From contig NZ_WJIE01000023.1 of assembly GCF_009649845.1 (NCBI RefSeq), positions 1 to 64,000 on the forward strand: 64,000 nucleotides of DNA. Direction: 5' to 3'. Shown here in pieces: positions 1 to 7,445 of the stretch (the first letter of the stretch is position 1; each line of letters opens with the position of its first letter). The notes under the pieces were generated by a model. The model searched no databases and was not told where the DNA came from. It saw only the letters and a list, made by a program, of their open reading frames with translations. Position numbers and translations under genes: made by a program. The stretch comes from Polyangium spumosum (GTDB lineage: Bacteria; Myxococcota_A; Polyangia; Polyangiales; Polyangiaceae).

Positions 1-122
1 TAGGTGTCCCGAGCCGCAAGGCTCCTAAAGACCCCTCGTAGACTACGAGGTTGATAGGCCGGGTGTGGAAGCGGAGTAATTCGCGGAGCTAACCGGTACT
101 AATCGGTCGTGCGGCTTGACCA
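1..122 (+). rRNA. rrl: 23S ribosomal RNA, 3' end (partial)
   Basis: The opening sequence matches the conserved last helices of 23S rRNA, including the 'accggtactaat' stretch just before the mature 3' end. The body of the gene lies left of the window. The exact end (about 120-123) is judged by eye. A 5S gene follows in the same direction, as in a standard rRNA operon. Confidence 0.9.
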
Positions 123-255
123 TACCTCTAAGGCAACATTGAAGCTCGCGCGCGGAGTTCGGGTGACGAATCCGCGCAGCTCGAAGCTGTGTTTAGGACG
201 CGACCATGAAGACCACCCCACCGCCACGGGGACCTTCGTGGGTGACACCCAAGTT

Positions 256-373
256 TTCCGGTGGTGATATCGAGGAGGCCACACCCGATCCCTTCCCGAA
301 CTCGGAAGTTAAGCTCCTTGGAGCCGATGGTACTGCTGGGGCGACTCAGTGGGAGAGTAGGACGCCGCCGGGT
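256..373 (+). rRNA. rrf: 5S ribosomal RNA, copy 1
   Basis: This has the typical bacterial 5S core ('cccgaactcggaag', 'gggagagtagg'), and its 5' and 3' ends (tccggtgg / cgccgccggg) pair to form the terminal helix. It lies about 135 bp after the 23S end and is followed at once by a terminator hairpin. It appears identical base for base to the second copy 304 bp downstream. Ends are uncertain by 2-3 bases. Confidence 0.93.
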
Positions 374-381
374 CTTTTTCT

Positions 382-414
382 AAAAGCCCGCAAGTGAAAG
401 CTTGCGGGCTTTTT
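382..414 (+). terminator. Rho-independent terminator after 5S copy 1
   Basis: A stem AAAAGCCCGCAAG / CTTGCGGGCTTTT closes a short loop and runs into a T-rich tract. This would end the rRNA transcript after the first 5S gene, so the second copy would need read-through or its own promoter. Confidence 0.88.
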
Positions 415-559
415 CTTTTCCATCCCCTCACATTCGCGCCCTGCGCCGACCCCATAGGGTGAGGGTTAACGAATCCGCGCAGTTCTCGAAGCTGCGACGA
501 AGATTCGACCACGAAGACAACTCCACCATCACGGGGTCCTTCGTGGCGTTACCCAAGTT

Positions 560-677
560 TTCCGGTGGTGATATCGAGGAGGCCACACCCGATCCCTTCC
601 CGAACTCGGAAGTTAAGCTCCTTGGAGCCGATGGTACTGCTGGGGCGACTCAGTGGGAGAGTAGGACGCCGCCGGGT
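560..677 (+). rRNA. rrf: 5S ribosomal RNA, copy 2
   Basis: This is a second complete 5S gene, reading as identical to copy 1. The spacer before it is also related to the first spacer: both contain 'gaatccgcgcag' and 'cacgggg' blocks, with scattered differences. It is followed by its own terminator. Whether it is expressed cannot be told from sequence, because a strong terminator separates it from the operon promoter. Confidence 0.93.
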
Positions 678-685
678 CTTTTTTG

Positions 686-716
686 AAGGCCTGCAAGCAA
701 TCGCTTGCAGGCCTTT
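686..716 (+). terminator. Rho-independent terminator after 5S copy 2
   Basis: A perfect stem AAGGCCTGCAAG / CTTGCAGGCCTT is followed by a T-rich tail. It resembles the terminator after copy 1 in layout but its stem bases differ in compensating pairs. Confidence 0.88.
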
Positions 717-908
717 TCTTTTTCCATCACCCCGCACCCACGCTTCGGCCGCGCTCGCGCCGTCGCCCGCCGCCGGATTCAGCGGCCTCGAGCCCGCCCG
801 TCGGTCCTGTCCCTGGCGGATGTGTTTCAGATCGCTTCGTCGGGTTTCCGCTCGACGTGCTGATTTATTTTCCTGCGGACAGGCGTTGCTACCCTAGGCG
901 AGGGTTTC

Positions 909-3275
909 GTGGCTTCACGGCGCGTCAAGCTGGCACTGGCAGGGGGCGCGGTCGCAACGCTGGCGGCCGCCGTCTCCTTCGGCCCGATCGTGCGCCACGA
1001 GGCCACGCGCGCCGCCGAACGTTACGGCGCCGTCGTCGCCATCGACGAGGTGCGCCCCTCGTTCCACGGCGTGAAGCTCCACGGCGTGCAGGTCTCGCTG
1101 CCCGAGGTCCCCAGCGCACGGGTGCGCTTCGAGACCATCGACGTCGCGCTCGGCTGGAGCGGCAAGAAGATCGCCCTGCGAGGCGGCGACGTCTCCGCCG
1201 TGGGGCCGCGTGAAGCCGTGCTGCGCGAGGCCGAGCAGTGGCAGAAGCGATACCTCGCGAGGCCCTCCGCGGGCGGCGGGGAGAGCTCGAGCTCGGGCCG
1301 GACGGACGCCGAGCTCGAGGGCCTGCGCATCACCTGGCAGGACCGCAACGACGCGCCCACCGAGTCCGTCCGCGCCAGCGACGTGAACTTCGCCCGCCAG
1401 GAGGGCAAGGTCGGGCTCTCGGCGGCCGAGGCGACCATCACCGTGGGCCCCGTGTCCGTGGCCGTGCAGGGCGGGCACCTCACGCTCGTCAAGCAGCAGG
1501 AAGGTGGGTATCGCGTCGCCGCCCTCTCGGCGCGTTCGCTCGACGCGACCTTGACCCTGGCCGCTCCGCTCGAGGAAGCGAAGCCCGTCGAGGGCGCGCA
1601 CGCGACGCCGACGAAGGAGCCCCAGGCGTCGCCCGCGCCTGCGTCCAGGCGCGGCAAGGCCTCGCAGCGAGGCGCCGCAATGCGGGCCCAGCTCATCCGA
1701 GGCGCGACCTTGCTCGACGCCGTCCTCGAGCAGGGAGCGAAGGTCGAGCTCGACAGCCTTCACGCGCAGGTTCGTCGCGGGCGCGACACGCTGAACCTCG
1801 GCCCGGGCTCGCTCGTGGTTCGCCGCGACGCCGGCCGCATGCTCGTCGAGCTCTCGCCGCGCGCGCGCGCCGAAAAGGAGGAGCAAGCGCTCACCTTCTC
1901 GCTGAGCGTGCCCTTCGGCGAGTCCGCCAGCGGCGAGATCGTCGCCGACGTGAAGGGCGGACCCCTGTACCTCTCCACGCTGGGCATCCGCGACGGGGAT
2001 TTTGGCCTCTTCGACGTGGCCAAGACCTCCCTCACGACGCGCTCGCACCTCGTCCTCTCCGCGGACGGCAAGCAGCTCCGCGTGGATGGCGACGGCCGCG
2101 TGCAGAACCTCTCGCTCCGCAGCGACGCGCTCTCCGACGAGCCGATCGCGGGCCTCGAGCTCGCCTTCCGCCTTCGCGGCGAGACGGCGCTCGACGGTTC
2201 TTCGATCAAGGTGGACGAGGGCGAGGTCGATCTCGGCGCCGTCCGCCTGCTCGCGCACGGTCGTTACGATCGCGTGGGCGAGGGCCACCGCGTCCGGGCC
2301 GAGTTCGACGTGCCGCTCACGGCCTGTCAGTCGATCCTCGACGCCGCGCCGCGTGGGATCGTGCCGAAGCTCGCGGGCATGCGGATGGCCGGATCACTCG
2401 CGGTGAAAGGACACGCGCGTTTCGACACGGCCAAGCTCGACCGCGACTATGACGTCGCGTGGGATCTCGCGAACACGTGCCGCATCACCGAGGTGCCGCC
2501 CGAGATCGACGCGGCGCGGTGGCGCAAGCCGTTCCGCCGCACGGTGCTCGGTCCGGCGGGCGAGCGTGTCGAGATCGAGAGCGGACCCGGCACGGCCGGC
2601 TGGGTGCCGTACGGCGCGATCTCGCGCTTCATGGAGACGGCCGTGCTGACCACCGAGGACAGCGGCTTCCGTCGGCACGGGGGCTTCGACAAGGAGGCCA
2701 TCAAGAACTCGATCCGCGACAACCTGCGCTCGGGCCGCTTCATGCGCGGGGCGAGCACGCTCAGCATGCAGCTCGCGAAGAACCTCTACCTCGACCGCGT
2801 GAAGAACATCTCGCGCAAGCTGCAGGAGGTCGTGCTCACGACCTACCTCGAGCAGGAGCTCACGAAGGAGCAGATCCTCGAGCTTTATCTCAACGTCGTC
2901 GAGTTCGGCCCGATGATCTACGGGATCGGCCCGGCCGCGCGGTACTACTTCAACACGTCCGCCTCCGAGCTCTCGCTCGGGCAAGCGCTCTACATCTCGT
3001 CGATCCTGCCGAAGCCGAAGCAGCAACACTTCGCGATCGGCGGCGCCGTGAGCCCGGGCTGGATGAACTACCTGCGCAAGCTCATGGACATCGCGCATCG
3101 CCGGAAGTGGATCAGCGACGAGGAGCTCGAAGAGGGGCTGCGTGAGACGGTCATCCGCGGCCAGCCTGCGCCGACGCGCGCCGCGCGGCCGCCCGAGGGC
3201 ACGGGGAGCGAGGGAGAGCCGGGGGACGAAGGCAGCGGCGACGCGCCCGAGCCGCCGGCGCCGCCCGAGGACTAG
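909..3275 (+). CDS. Monofunctional peptidoglycan glycosyltransferase (GT51) with a large N-terminal periplasmic region
   Basis: This 788-residue protein likely polymerises lipid II into glycan strands at the inner membrane. The N-terminus has one membrane anchor (about residues 6-27). Residues 30-530 form a long beta-rich region resembling AsmA-type periplasmic proteins. The GT51 domain lies at about 560-720 with all family motifs: catalytic Glu in TTEDSGFRRHGG (about 582), RGASTLSMQLAKN (about 612), RKLQE, and KEQILELYLNVVEFG (about 655). No transpeptidase domain follows, and the C-terminal tail is Pro/Glu-rich. A usual MtgA is near 240 residues, so the N-terminal 500 residues are unusual. 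The start is GTG. Its stop overlaps the convergent tadA stop in a shared CTAG. Confidence 0.85.
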   Translation: MASRRVKLALAGGAVATLAAAVSFGPIVRHEATRAAERYGAVVAIDEVRPSFHGVKLHGVQVSLPEVPSARVRFETIDVALGWSGKKIALRGGDVSAVGPREAVLREAEQWQKRYLARPSAGGGESSSSGRTDAELEGLRITWQDRNDAPTESVRASDVNFARQEGKVGLSAAEATITVGPVSVAVQGGHLTLVKQQEGGYRVAALSARSLDATLTLAAPLEEAKPVEGAHATPTKEPQASPAPASRRGKASQRGAAMRAQLIRGATLLDAVLEQGAKVELDSLHAQVRRGRDTLNLGPGSLVVRRDAGRMLVELSPRARAEKEEQALTFSLSVPFGESASGEIVADVKGGPLYLSTLGIRDGDFGLFDVAKTSLTTRSHLVLSADGKQLRVDGDGRVQNLSLRSDALSDEPIAGLELAFRLRGETALDGSSIKVDEGEVDLGAVRLLAHGRYDRVGEGHRVRAEFDVPLTACQSILDAAPRGIVPKLAGMRMAGSLAVKGHARFDTAKLDRDYDVAWDLANTCRITEVPPEIDAARWRKPFRRTVLGPAGERVEIESGPGTAGWVPYGAISRFMETAVLTTEDSGFRRHGGFDKEAIKNSIRDNLRSGRFMRGASTLSMQLAKNLYLDRVKNISRKLQEVVLTTYLEQELTKEQILELYLNVVEFGPMIYGIGPAARYYFNTSASELSLGQALYISSILPKPKQQHFAIGGAVSPGWMNYLRKLMDIAHRRKWISDEELEEGLRETVIRGQPAPTRAARPPEGTGSEGEPGDEGSGDAPEPPAPPED

Positions 3276-3805
3276 GGCGCGGGGCTGGGCTTCGCGCGAC
3301 GAGGGGCGAAGAAGGCGCGGAGGAGGCCGGCGCATTCGTCCGCGAGGACGCCGCCCTGGACCTCGTACCGATGGTTCAGGCGCCCGTCGCGGCCGATCGT
3401 GAAGAGCGTGTCGACGGCGCCGGCCTTCGGGTCGGCGCAGCCGTAGACGAGGCGGGAGACGCGCGCGTTGACGAGGGCGCCGGCGCACATGGGGCAGGGC
3501 TCGAGCGTCACGTAGACCGTGAGCCCGGCGAGCCGCCAGGCGCCGCGCTGCCGGGCCGCGTCGCGTAGCGCCTCGACCTCGGCGTGCGCCGTCGGGTCCT
3601 GGAGCAGCTCGCGCCGGTTGCGCCCGCGGCCCACGATCGTGCCCGTCGCGTCCACCAGAACGGCGCCCACGGGCACGTCGCCCGCTTCTGCGGCCGCGAC
3701 GGCTTCCACGATCGCCGCGCGCATGAACGCCGCGTCCCGCGCGAGGGTCTGCTCGTCAGCGCTCGCGGCGGGCGCGAGCGTCGTGGGGTTCTCCGTGCTC
3801 GTCAT
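3272..3805 (-). CDS. tadA: tRNA adenosine(34) deaminase TadA
   Basis: TadA converts A34 of tRNA-Arg(ACG) to inosine so that one tRNA reads several CGN codons. The 177-residue protein has the zinc/catalytic HAE motif (AHAEVEAL) and the second zinc motif PCPMCAGAL, plus the usual family core. An ATG at 3805 is preferred because GGGAG lies five bases upstream; an in-frame ATG at 3817 lacks a ribosome site. The N-terminal 20 residues are a non-conserved extension. The gene lies 63 bp downstream of tRNA-Arg(ACG) on the same strand with no clear terminator between them, so enzyme and substrate may share a transcript. Confidence 0.95.
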   Translation of the reverse strand: MTSTENPTTLAPAASADEQTLARDAAFMRAAIVEAVAAAEAGDVPVGAVLVDATGTIVGRGRNRRELLQDPTAHAEVEALRDAARQRGAWRLAGLTVYVTLEPCPMCAGALVNARVSRLVYGCADPKAGAVDTLFTIGRDGRLNHRYEVQGGVLADECAGLLRAFFAPRRAKPSPAP

Positions 3806-3868
3806 TGAAACTCCCATCCGGCGCGCGAGCCTCGCGTAGGGCTCGAAAGGATGGGGCTTGTCGAGGTT

Positions 3869-3945
3869 TGGCGCGCCCAGGAAGATTCGAACTTCCGACC
3901 CCCGGCTTCGTAGGCCGATGCTCTATCCAGCTGAGCTATGGGCGC
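3869..3945 (-). tRNA. tRNA-Arg, anticodon ACG, CCA encoded
   Basis: The complement folds into a full cloverleaf. The acceptor stem is GCGCCCA / TGGGCGC with discriminator G and encoded CCA. The anticodon loop is CTACGAA (anticodon at 3909-3911), and the T loop is TTCGAAT. Anticodon ACG makes it the substrate of TadA, whose gene lies directly downstream. Confidence 0.97.
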
Positions 3946-4572
3946 AATCGTCGAGTTGTGCCGCGGGATACACGAGTTCCCCCGCGGGTGCGTCGCGTAT
4001 TGCTGCGCGACAGCGAGGTGGGGCGTTTAAAGGGCTCTCGCGGTTCTGTCAAGAAGAAATCGTCCGGCCCTTCGACGCGCCCCGTTTTTCAGGGCGTTTG
4101 TGAGGACGAATTTTTCGGCCCGGTCCGGACGAGGACCCACAAAAGCAACGCGCGGCGGTCCAGGGGAGCCGCCGCGCGCTTTGTACGCTCGTTCAAGCGA
4201 TGTCGAGGGAGGCAAAGCCAAGAAGTCGGACGTTCAAGCCAAGCGTCAGGAAGCCAAGCGTCGTAAGCCAAGTGATCCGCCGGACGTAGCCCAACACCCG
4301 GGGGATAAGCGAAAGCAGCGGCCGAAGCCGGGGCTCTCGAAGCAGTCGTGCAGAAGAAGATAAGCGACCACCGCCGGAGCGATGGGCAGCGACCTCGGCT
4401 AGAGCAGCAGCCGTGCCACCCGGTCCAGGTTCCCCCGTCCCGCACGCGCTCTCCAAGGAATGAGGGCGATTCTCCGCGTGTTTCCCGCCGAGAGCGACGA
4501 CGACGTTCCCGCGCGTCCGGGCATCCGTGTCGTGGTCCCTCGTCCGGGCCGCAAAGTTTGCAGACCTCCGGC
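3946..4572. other. Gene-poor stretch between tRNA-Arg and the P460 lipoprotein gene
   Basis: No convincing coding sequence was found here. It holds the tRNA promoter, a GC-rich hairpin at 4150-4178 without a clear T tract, and four copies of the octamer AAGCCAAG at 4215, 4236, 4251 and 4265. Open frames crossing it lack domain signals and codon-position structure. It may contain decayed coding sequence. Confidence 0.6.
4025..4052 (-). promoter_or_regulatory. Probable sigma70-type promoter of tRNA-Arg(ACG)
   Basis: On the minus strand a perfect -35 TTGACA (4047-4052) is followed after 16 bp by TTAAAC (4025-4030). Transcription would start about 70 bases before the tRNA. The leader contains a hairpin with CCGCGGG arms (3961-3987), perhaps relevant to 5' processing. 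The -10 match is weak. Confidence 0.55.
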
Positions 4573-5106
4573 TCAGCGCGCTCGACCGAAGACGTGGTCC
4601 TCGGGCGCCTCGGCGTGGCATCGCTCACACAAGGCGAGCCGCCCCCGCTGCTCGACCTGGCCGTCGGCACGTACGACGAGGTACTCCCACGCCGCACCCT
4701 GGCCCGAGGGCTGCTTGGTCATGGCGAAGTAGAGGGCGACGTCGGGGCTGCCCGGCGCGTACAGCGCCTCGACCAGGACGGCGCCGGCGGCGAGCGGGCG
4801 CTGCGGGCCGAGGGCCGGGTAAGCCGTGGCAACCTCGTTGGCGAGGACCTCGGCGTCGTGCTCGCCCGACAGGTGCTGCGAGCGCGCGCGCGGCGTGGCC
4901 TTGCGGAGCGAGCTCAGCCGATCGGCGAGCTCCCAGCGCTGCGGCGCCTGGGAGACGGCCCGCGGGGACGGGGTCGGGCGAGGCGGGGCGCCTTCGGTGG
5001 ACCACGCCGACGGATCGGCGGCCGAAGTGCTGCTCGTATCGGCGGCGGGCGTGCAGGCAGCGGCGAGCAGGGCGAGCAGGGCGAGCGCTCGGCGAGAGCA
5101 GCGCAT
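4573..5106 (-). CDS. Cytochrome P460-family lipoprotein
   Basis: The 177-residue protein starts with a lipoprotein signal (lipobox LLAAAC, Cys at about 18), so it is probably anchored facing the periplasm. A Ser/Thr/Pro-rich linker leads to a small domain ending in a heme c motif, C160-E-R-C163-H164, followed by AEAPEDHVFG. That arrangement, with the heme site at the extreme C-terminus, is typical of P460-like proteins. Known P460 enzymes oxidise hydroxylamine, but this substrate cannot be inferred. The gene diverges from the PDZ-thioredoxin gene with only 22 bp between start codons. TAGCAT lies exactly six bases before its ATG and there is no Shine-Dalgarno, which suggests a leaderless mRNA. 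Confidence 0.75.
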   Translation of the reverse strand: MRCSRRALALLALLAAACTPAADTSSTSAADPSAWSTEGAPPRPTPSPRAVSQAPQRWELADRLSSLRKATPRARSQHLSGEHDAEVLANEVATAYPALGPQRPLAAGAVLVEALYAPGSPDVALYFAMTKQPSGQGAAWEYLVVRADGQVEQRGRLALCERCHAEAPEDHVFGRAR

Positions 5107-5112
5107 GGCCGC

Positions 5113-5122
5113 ATGCTACACT
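5113..5122. promoter_or_regulatory. Overlapping divergent -10 elements for two leaderless genes
   Basis: On the plus strand TACACT (5117-5122) ends six bases before the ATG at 5129. On the minus strand TAGCAT (5118-5113) ends six bases before the ATG at 5106. The two hexamers share two base pairs, so polymerase could serve only one direction at a time. Neither start has a Shine-Dalgarno. No good -35 boxes were seen. Confidence 0.5.
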
Positions 5123-5128
5123 CGAACG

Positions 5129-6016
5129 ATGCAAAGCGCTGATTCCAGGGACAAATCCCGCGCTGGACGGTCGTCGTCTCGGGTGAGGGCCGCCGCGGTC
5201 CGCGGGATCCTCGGGATCGGGGTCGTCCTCGGGATGACGATGGCCCCCGCGCCGCAGGCTTCGGCGGAGCATCGACCCTCGCGGCGGGCGTGGATCGGCG
5301 TCGAGCTCGCGCCGGGTCCGGCGGGCGGCGGGGTGCTCGCGAAGCACGTGGTGACGAGCTCGCCCGCGCGCTCGGGCGGGCTCGTCGACGGGGACGTGAT
5401 CCTCGCGGTCGACGGGGTCGCGCTCGTGAAGCCGGAGCAGCTCGTCGCGCGCGTGGCCATCGCGGGGCCCGGCGGGTCGATGAAGCTCACGATCCGGCGT
5501 GGAGCGGCCGAGCGTGAGCATGTGGTGGTCCCGGTCGCGTTTCCGGGGGCGGAGGAGGTCCTGCGCCTCGACAAGGTCGGGACGTTCGCGCCGACGTGGA
5601 AGGCGCTCGAGCGCGTCGCGGGGAGCGTGCCGGACAACATCGGCAAGCTGCGCGGGCGCGTGGTCGTCGTGGATTTCTGGGCCTCGTGGTGCGGGCCTTG
5701 TCGCGCGATCTCCAAGGATCTTTCGAAGCTCCACGCGGCGTACGGCGACAAGGGCCTCTCCATCGTGGGGCTCACGGGCGAGCCGAAGGCGGTCGCGGAG
5801 AAGGCGGCGACGGAGCTCGGGATGCGTTACCCCGTGGCCTCGGATCCCGACGACAGGACGGCCGCGCTGTACGGGATCCGCTCGCTGCCGACGATGTTCG
5901 TGGTCGACAAGAAGGGCGTCATCCGCGAAGTCTTCGTGGGATACGGGCCCGGCCGGGGCGCGACGCTCGAGAAGATCGTCGCGGATCTCATCGCCGAGCC
6001 CTCGCCGTCCGGCTGA
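5129..6016 (+). CDS. PDZ domain-thioredoxin fusion, periplasmic redox protein
   Basis: The 295-residue protein has a signal peptide or anchor near residues 25-48 (ends PQASAEH). A PDZ domain covers about 50-135, including GVLAKHVVTSSPA and a GLVDGDVILAVDG motif. A TlpA-like thioredoxin fold covers about 145-290 with active site W187-C188-G-P-C191 and cis-Pro in SLPTMF. It is likely a thiol-disulfide reductase, with the PDZ domain choosing partners. The ATG at 5129 was chosen because TACACT sits six bases upstream, the signal peptide begins there, and it avoids overlap with the divergent gene. A VWA protein gene follows after 10 bp. Confidence 0.85.
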   Translation: MQSADSRDKSRAGRSSSRVRAAAVRGILGIGVVLGMTMAPAPQASAEHRPSRRAWIGVELAPGPAGGGVLAKHVVTSSPARSGGLVDGDVILAVDGVALVKPEQLVARVAIAGPGGSMKLTIRRGAAEREHVVVPVAFPGAEEVLRLDKVGTFAPTWKALERVAGSVPDNIGKLRGRVVVVDFWASWCGPCRAISKDLSKLHAAYGDKGLSIVGLTGEPKAVAEKAATELGMRYPVASDPDDRTAALYGIRSLPTMFVVDKKGVIREVFVGYGPGRGATLEKIVADLIAEPSPSG

Positions 6017-6026
6017 GCAAACGAGC

Positions 6027-7427
6027 GTGTTACGCGTCCTCGACGAGCTTCTGTGGGTGCTGCGGCGGGAAGGCCTGCCCGTCTCGACGGCGCAGGCGAT
6101 CGACGCGGCGCGCGTGGCGGCGCTCGTGGGGCTGTCGGATCGGCAGACGCTGCGCGACGGGCTCGCCGCGGTGCTGGCGACGAAGAAGGACGAGCTCGTG
6201 CTGTTTCGCGCTTGCTTCGACCGGTTCTTCGCCGCGGAGCACGCGCACCTCGGCGACCTCTGGAGCCGGCTGCGGGTGCGAGGGTTCTCCGAGGCCGAGC
6301 TCGGCGCGCTGCGGGAGCTGCTCTCGGCGGCGGCGCAGCGCTCGTCGGGCGACGCGGCGGGGATGCTGGCGTTCACCGGGGAGGCGCTCGAGCTCGATCA
6401 GCTCCTCGCTTCGGCCGGGATCGCGCGGGCGCTCGCGCCGATGACGAGCGCGCTGCAGACGGGCTTCTTCACGCAAGAGGTGAACAAGCGGCTCGGGATC
6501 CCGGCGCTCGGGAGCGCGCTCACGCGGATGCGGGACGCGTTACGCGAGGCGCTCGGCGAGGAGCGGGGCGCGCTGCTCGCGGCGGCGCTGCGCGAGGAGC
6601 TCGACGCGATGAAGCGGCGGGTGCGGGCGCACGTGGAGGCGTCGCTCGCGCGCAAGCTCGGCGACGTGGACGAAGAGGCCGCGCGGGCCGTCGATCGGCC
6701 GTTCTCGTCGCTCTCGCCGGAGGAGATGGCGGAGGTGCGGCGCGCGCTCCGGCGCCTCGCCGAGCGGCTGCGGGGCGCCGAGCGGGTGCGGCAGAAGCGC
6801 AGCAAGCGAGGTCGGATCGATCCCCATCGGACGCTGCGGCGGAGCCTGCGCACGGGCGGGATCCCGTTCCGGCCGGCGCGGCGCGTGCGCCGTCGGGACA
6901 AGCCGCGGCTCGTGCTCCTCTGCGACGTGTCGGACTCGGTGCGGATCGCGTCGCGGTTCATGCTGGAGCTCGTCTGCGCGTCGCAGGAGCTCTTCGCGGA
7001 GACGCGCTCGTTCGTGTTCGTGAGTGACCTCGGCGAGACGACCGAGCTCTTCCGGCGCAAGCGGGCCGAAGCGGCGCTCGCGGCGATCGAGAGCGGGCGC
7101 GTGGTCGACAGGACACGCAACTCGAACTACGGCCGGGCGCTCGTCGCGTTCGAGGAGCGGCTCGGGCGCTCGGTGGATCGGCGGACGACGATCGTGATCC
7201 TGGGGGACGGGCGTACGAATTTCCTGCCGGAGGAGGTCTCGGTCGTGGAGCGGCTCGCCCGGCAGGCTGGATCGGTGCTCTGGATCTGCCCCGAGCCGCC
7301 TGCGACCTGGGGCACCGGCGACAGCGCGATGCCACGTTACGCGGCCGCCGTGAGCCGCGTCCTCGTGGCCCGGACCGCGCGAGAGCTCGAAGGCGCGGCG
7401 AGGGAGCTTTTGGCGCGACGAAAGTAG
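6027..7427 (+). CDS. VWA domain protein, CoxE-like
   Basis: The 466-residue protein has a helical N-terminal half rich in Arg, Glu and Ala. A von Willebrand A domain occupies about 290-460. The metal site DVSDS (complete DxSxS, about residue 300) and a downstream GDGRTNF support metal binding. The family (CoxE/DUF58-like) usually works with a MoxR-type AAA+ ATPase in maturation or complex assembly, but no such ATPase is nearby. The start is GTG 10 bp after the PDZ-thioredoxin stop, so the two are probably co-transcribed. There is no signal peptide, so it is likely cytoplasmic. Confidence 0.8.
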   Translation: MLRVLDELLWVLRREGLPVSTAQAIDAARVAALVGLSDRQTLRDGLAAVLATKKDELVLFRACFDRFFAAEHAHLGDLWSRLRVRGFSEAELGALRELLSAAAQRSSGDAAGMLAFTGEALELDQLLASAGIARALAPMTSALQTGFFTQEVNKRLGIPALGSALTRMRDALREALGEERGALLAAALREELDAMKRRVRAHVEASLARKLGDVDEEAARAVDRPFSSLSPEEMAEVRRALRRLAERLRGAERVRQKRSKRGRIDPHRTLRRSLRTGGIPFRPARRVRRRDKPRLVLLCDVSDSVRIASRFMLELVCASQELFAETRSFVFVSDLGETTELFRRKRAEAALAAIESGRVVDRTRNSNYGRALVAFEERLGRSVDRRTTIVILGDGRTNFLPEEVSVVERLARQAGSVLWICPEPPATWGTGDSAMPRYAAAVSRVLVARTARELEGAARELLARRK

Positions 7428-7445
7428 CGCTATGCCGCGCGGGAC

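Larger units (their letters stand above)
168..677 (+). repeat. rrf: Tandem duplication of a spacer-5S unit
   Basis: Two units, about 168-373 and 471-677, each contain a diverged spacer and an identical 5S gene, with a repeat period of about 303-304 bp. The spacers have drifted while the 5S parts have not, so the duplication is not recent, or the 5S copies are kept alike by selection or gene conversion. Confidence 0.85.

Noticed and set aside
402-686. Open frame crossing the second 5S gene
   Set aside because: It is read through a 5S rRNA gene and repeats in the other copy; it is not protein-coding.
4089-4697. Minus-strand open frame between the tRNA and P460 genes
   Set aside because: It overlaps the P460 gene end, has low-complexity Arg/Ser composition and shows no motif.
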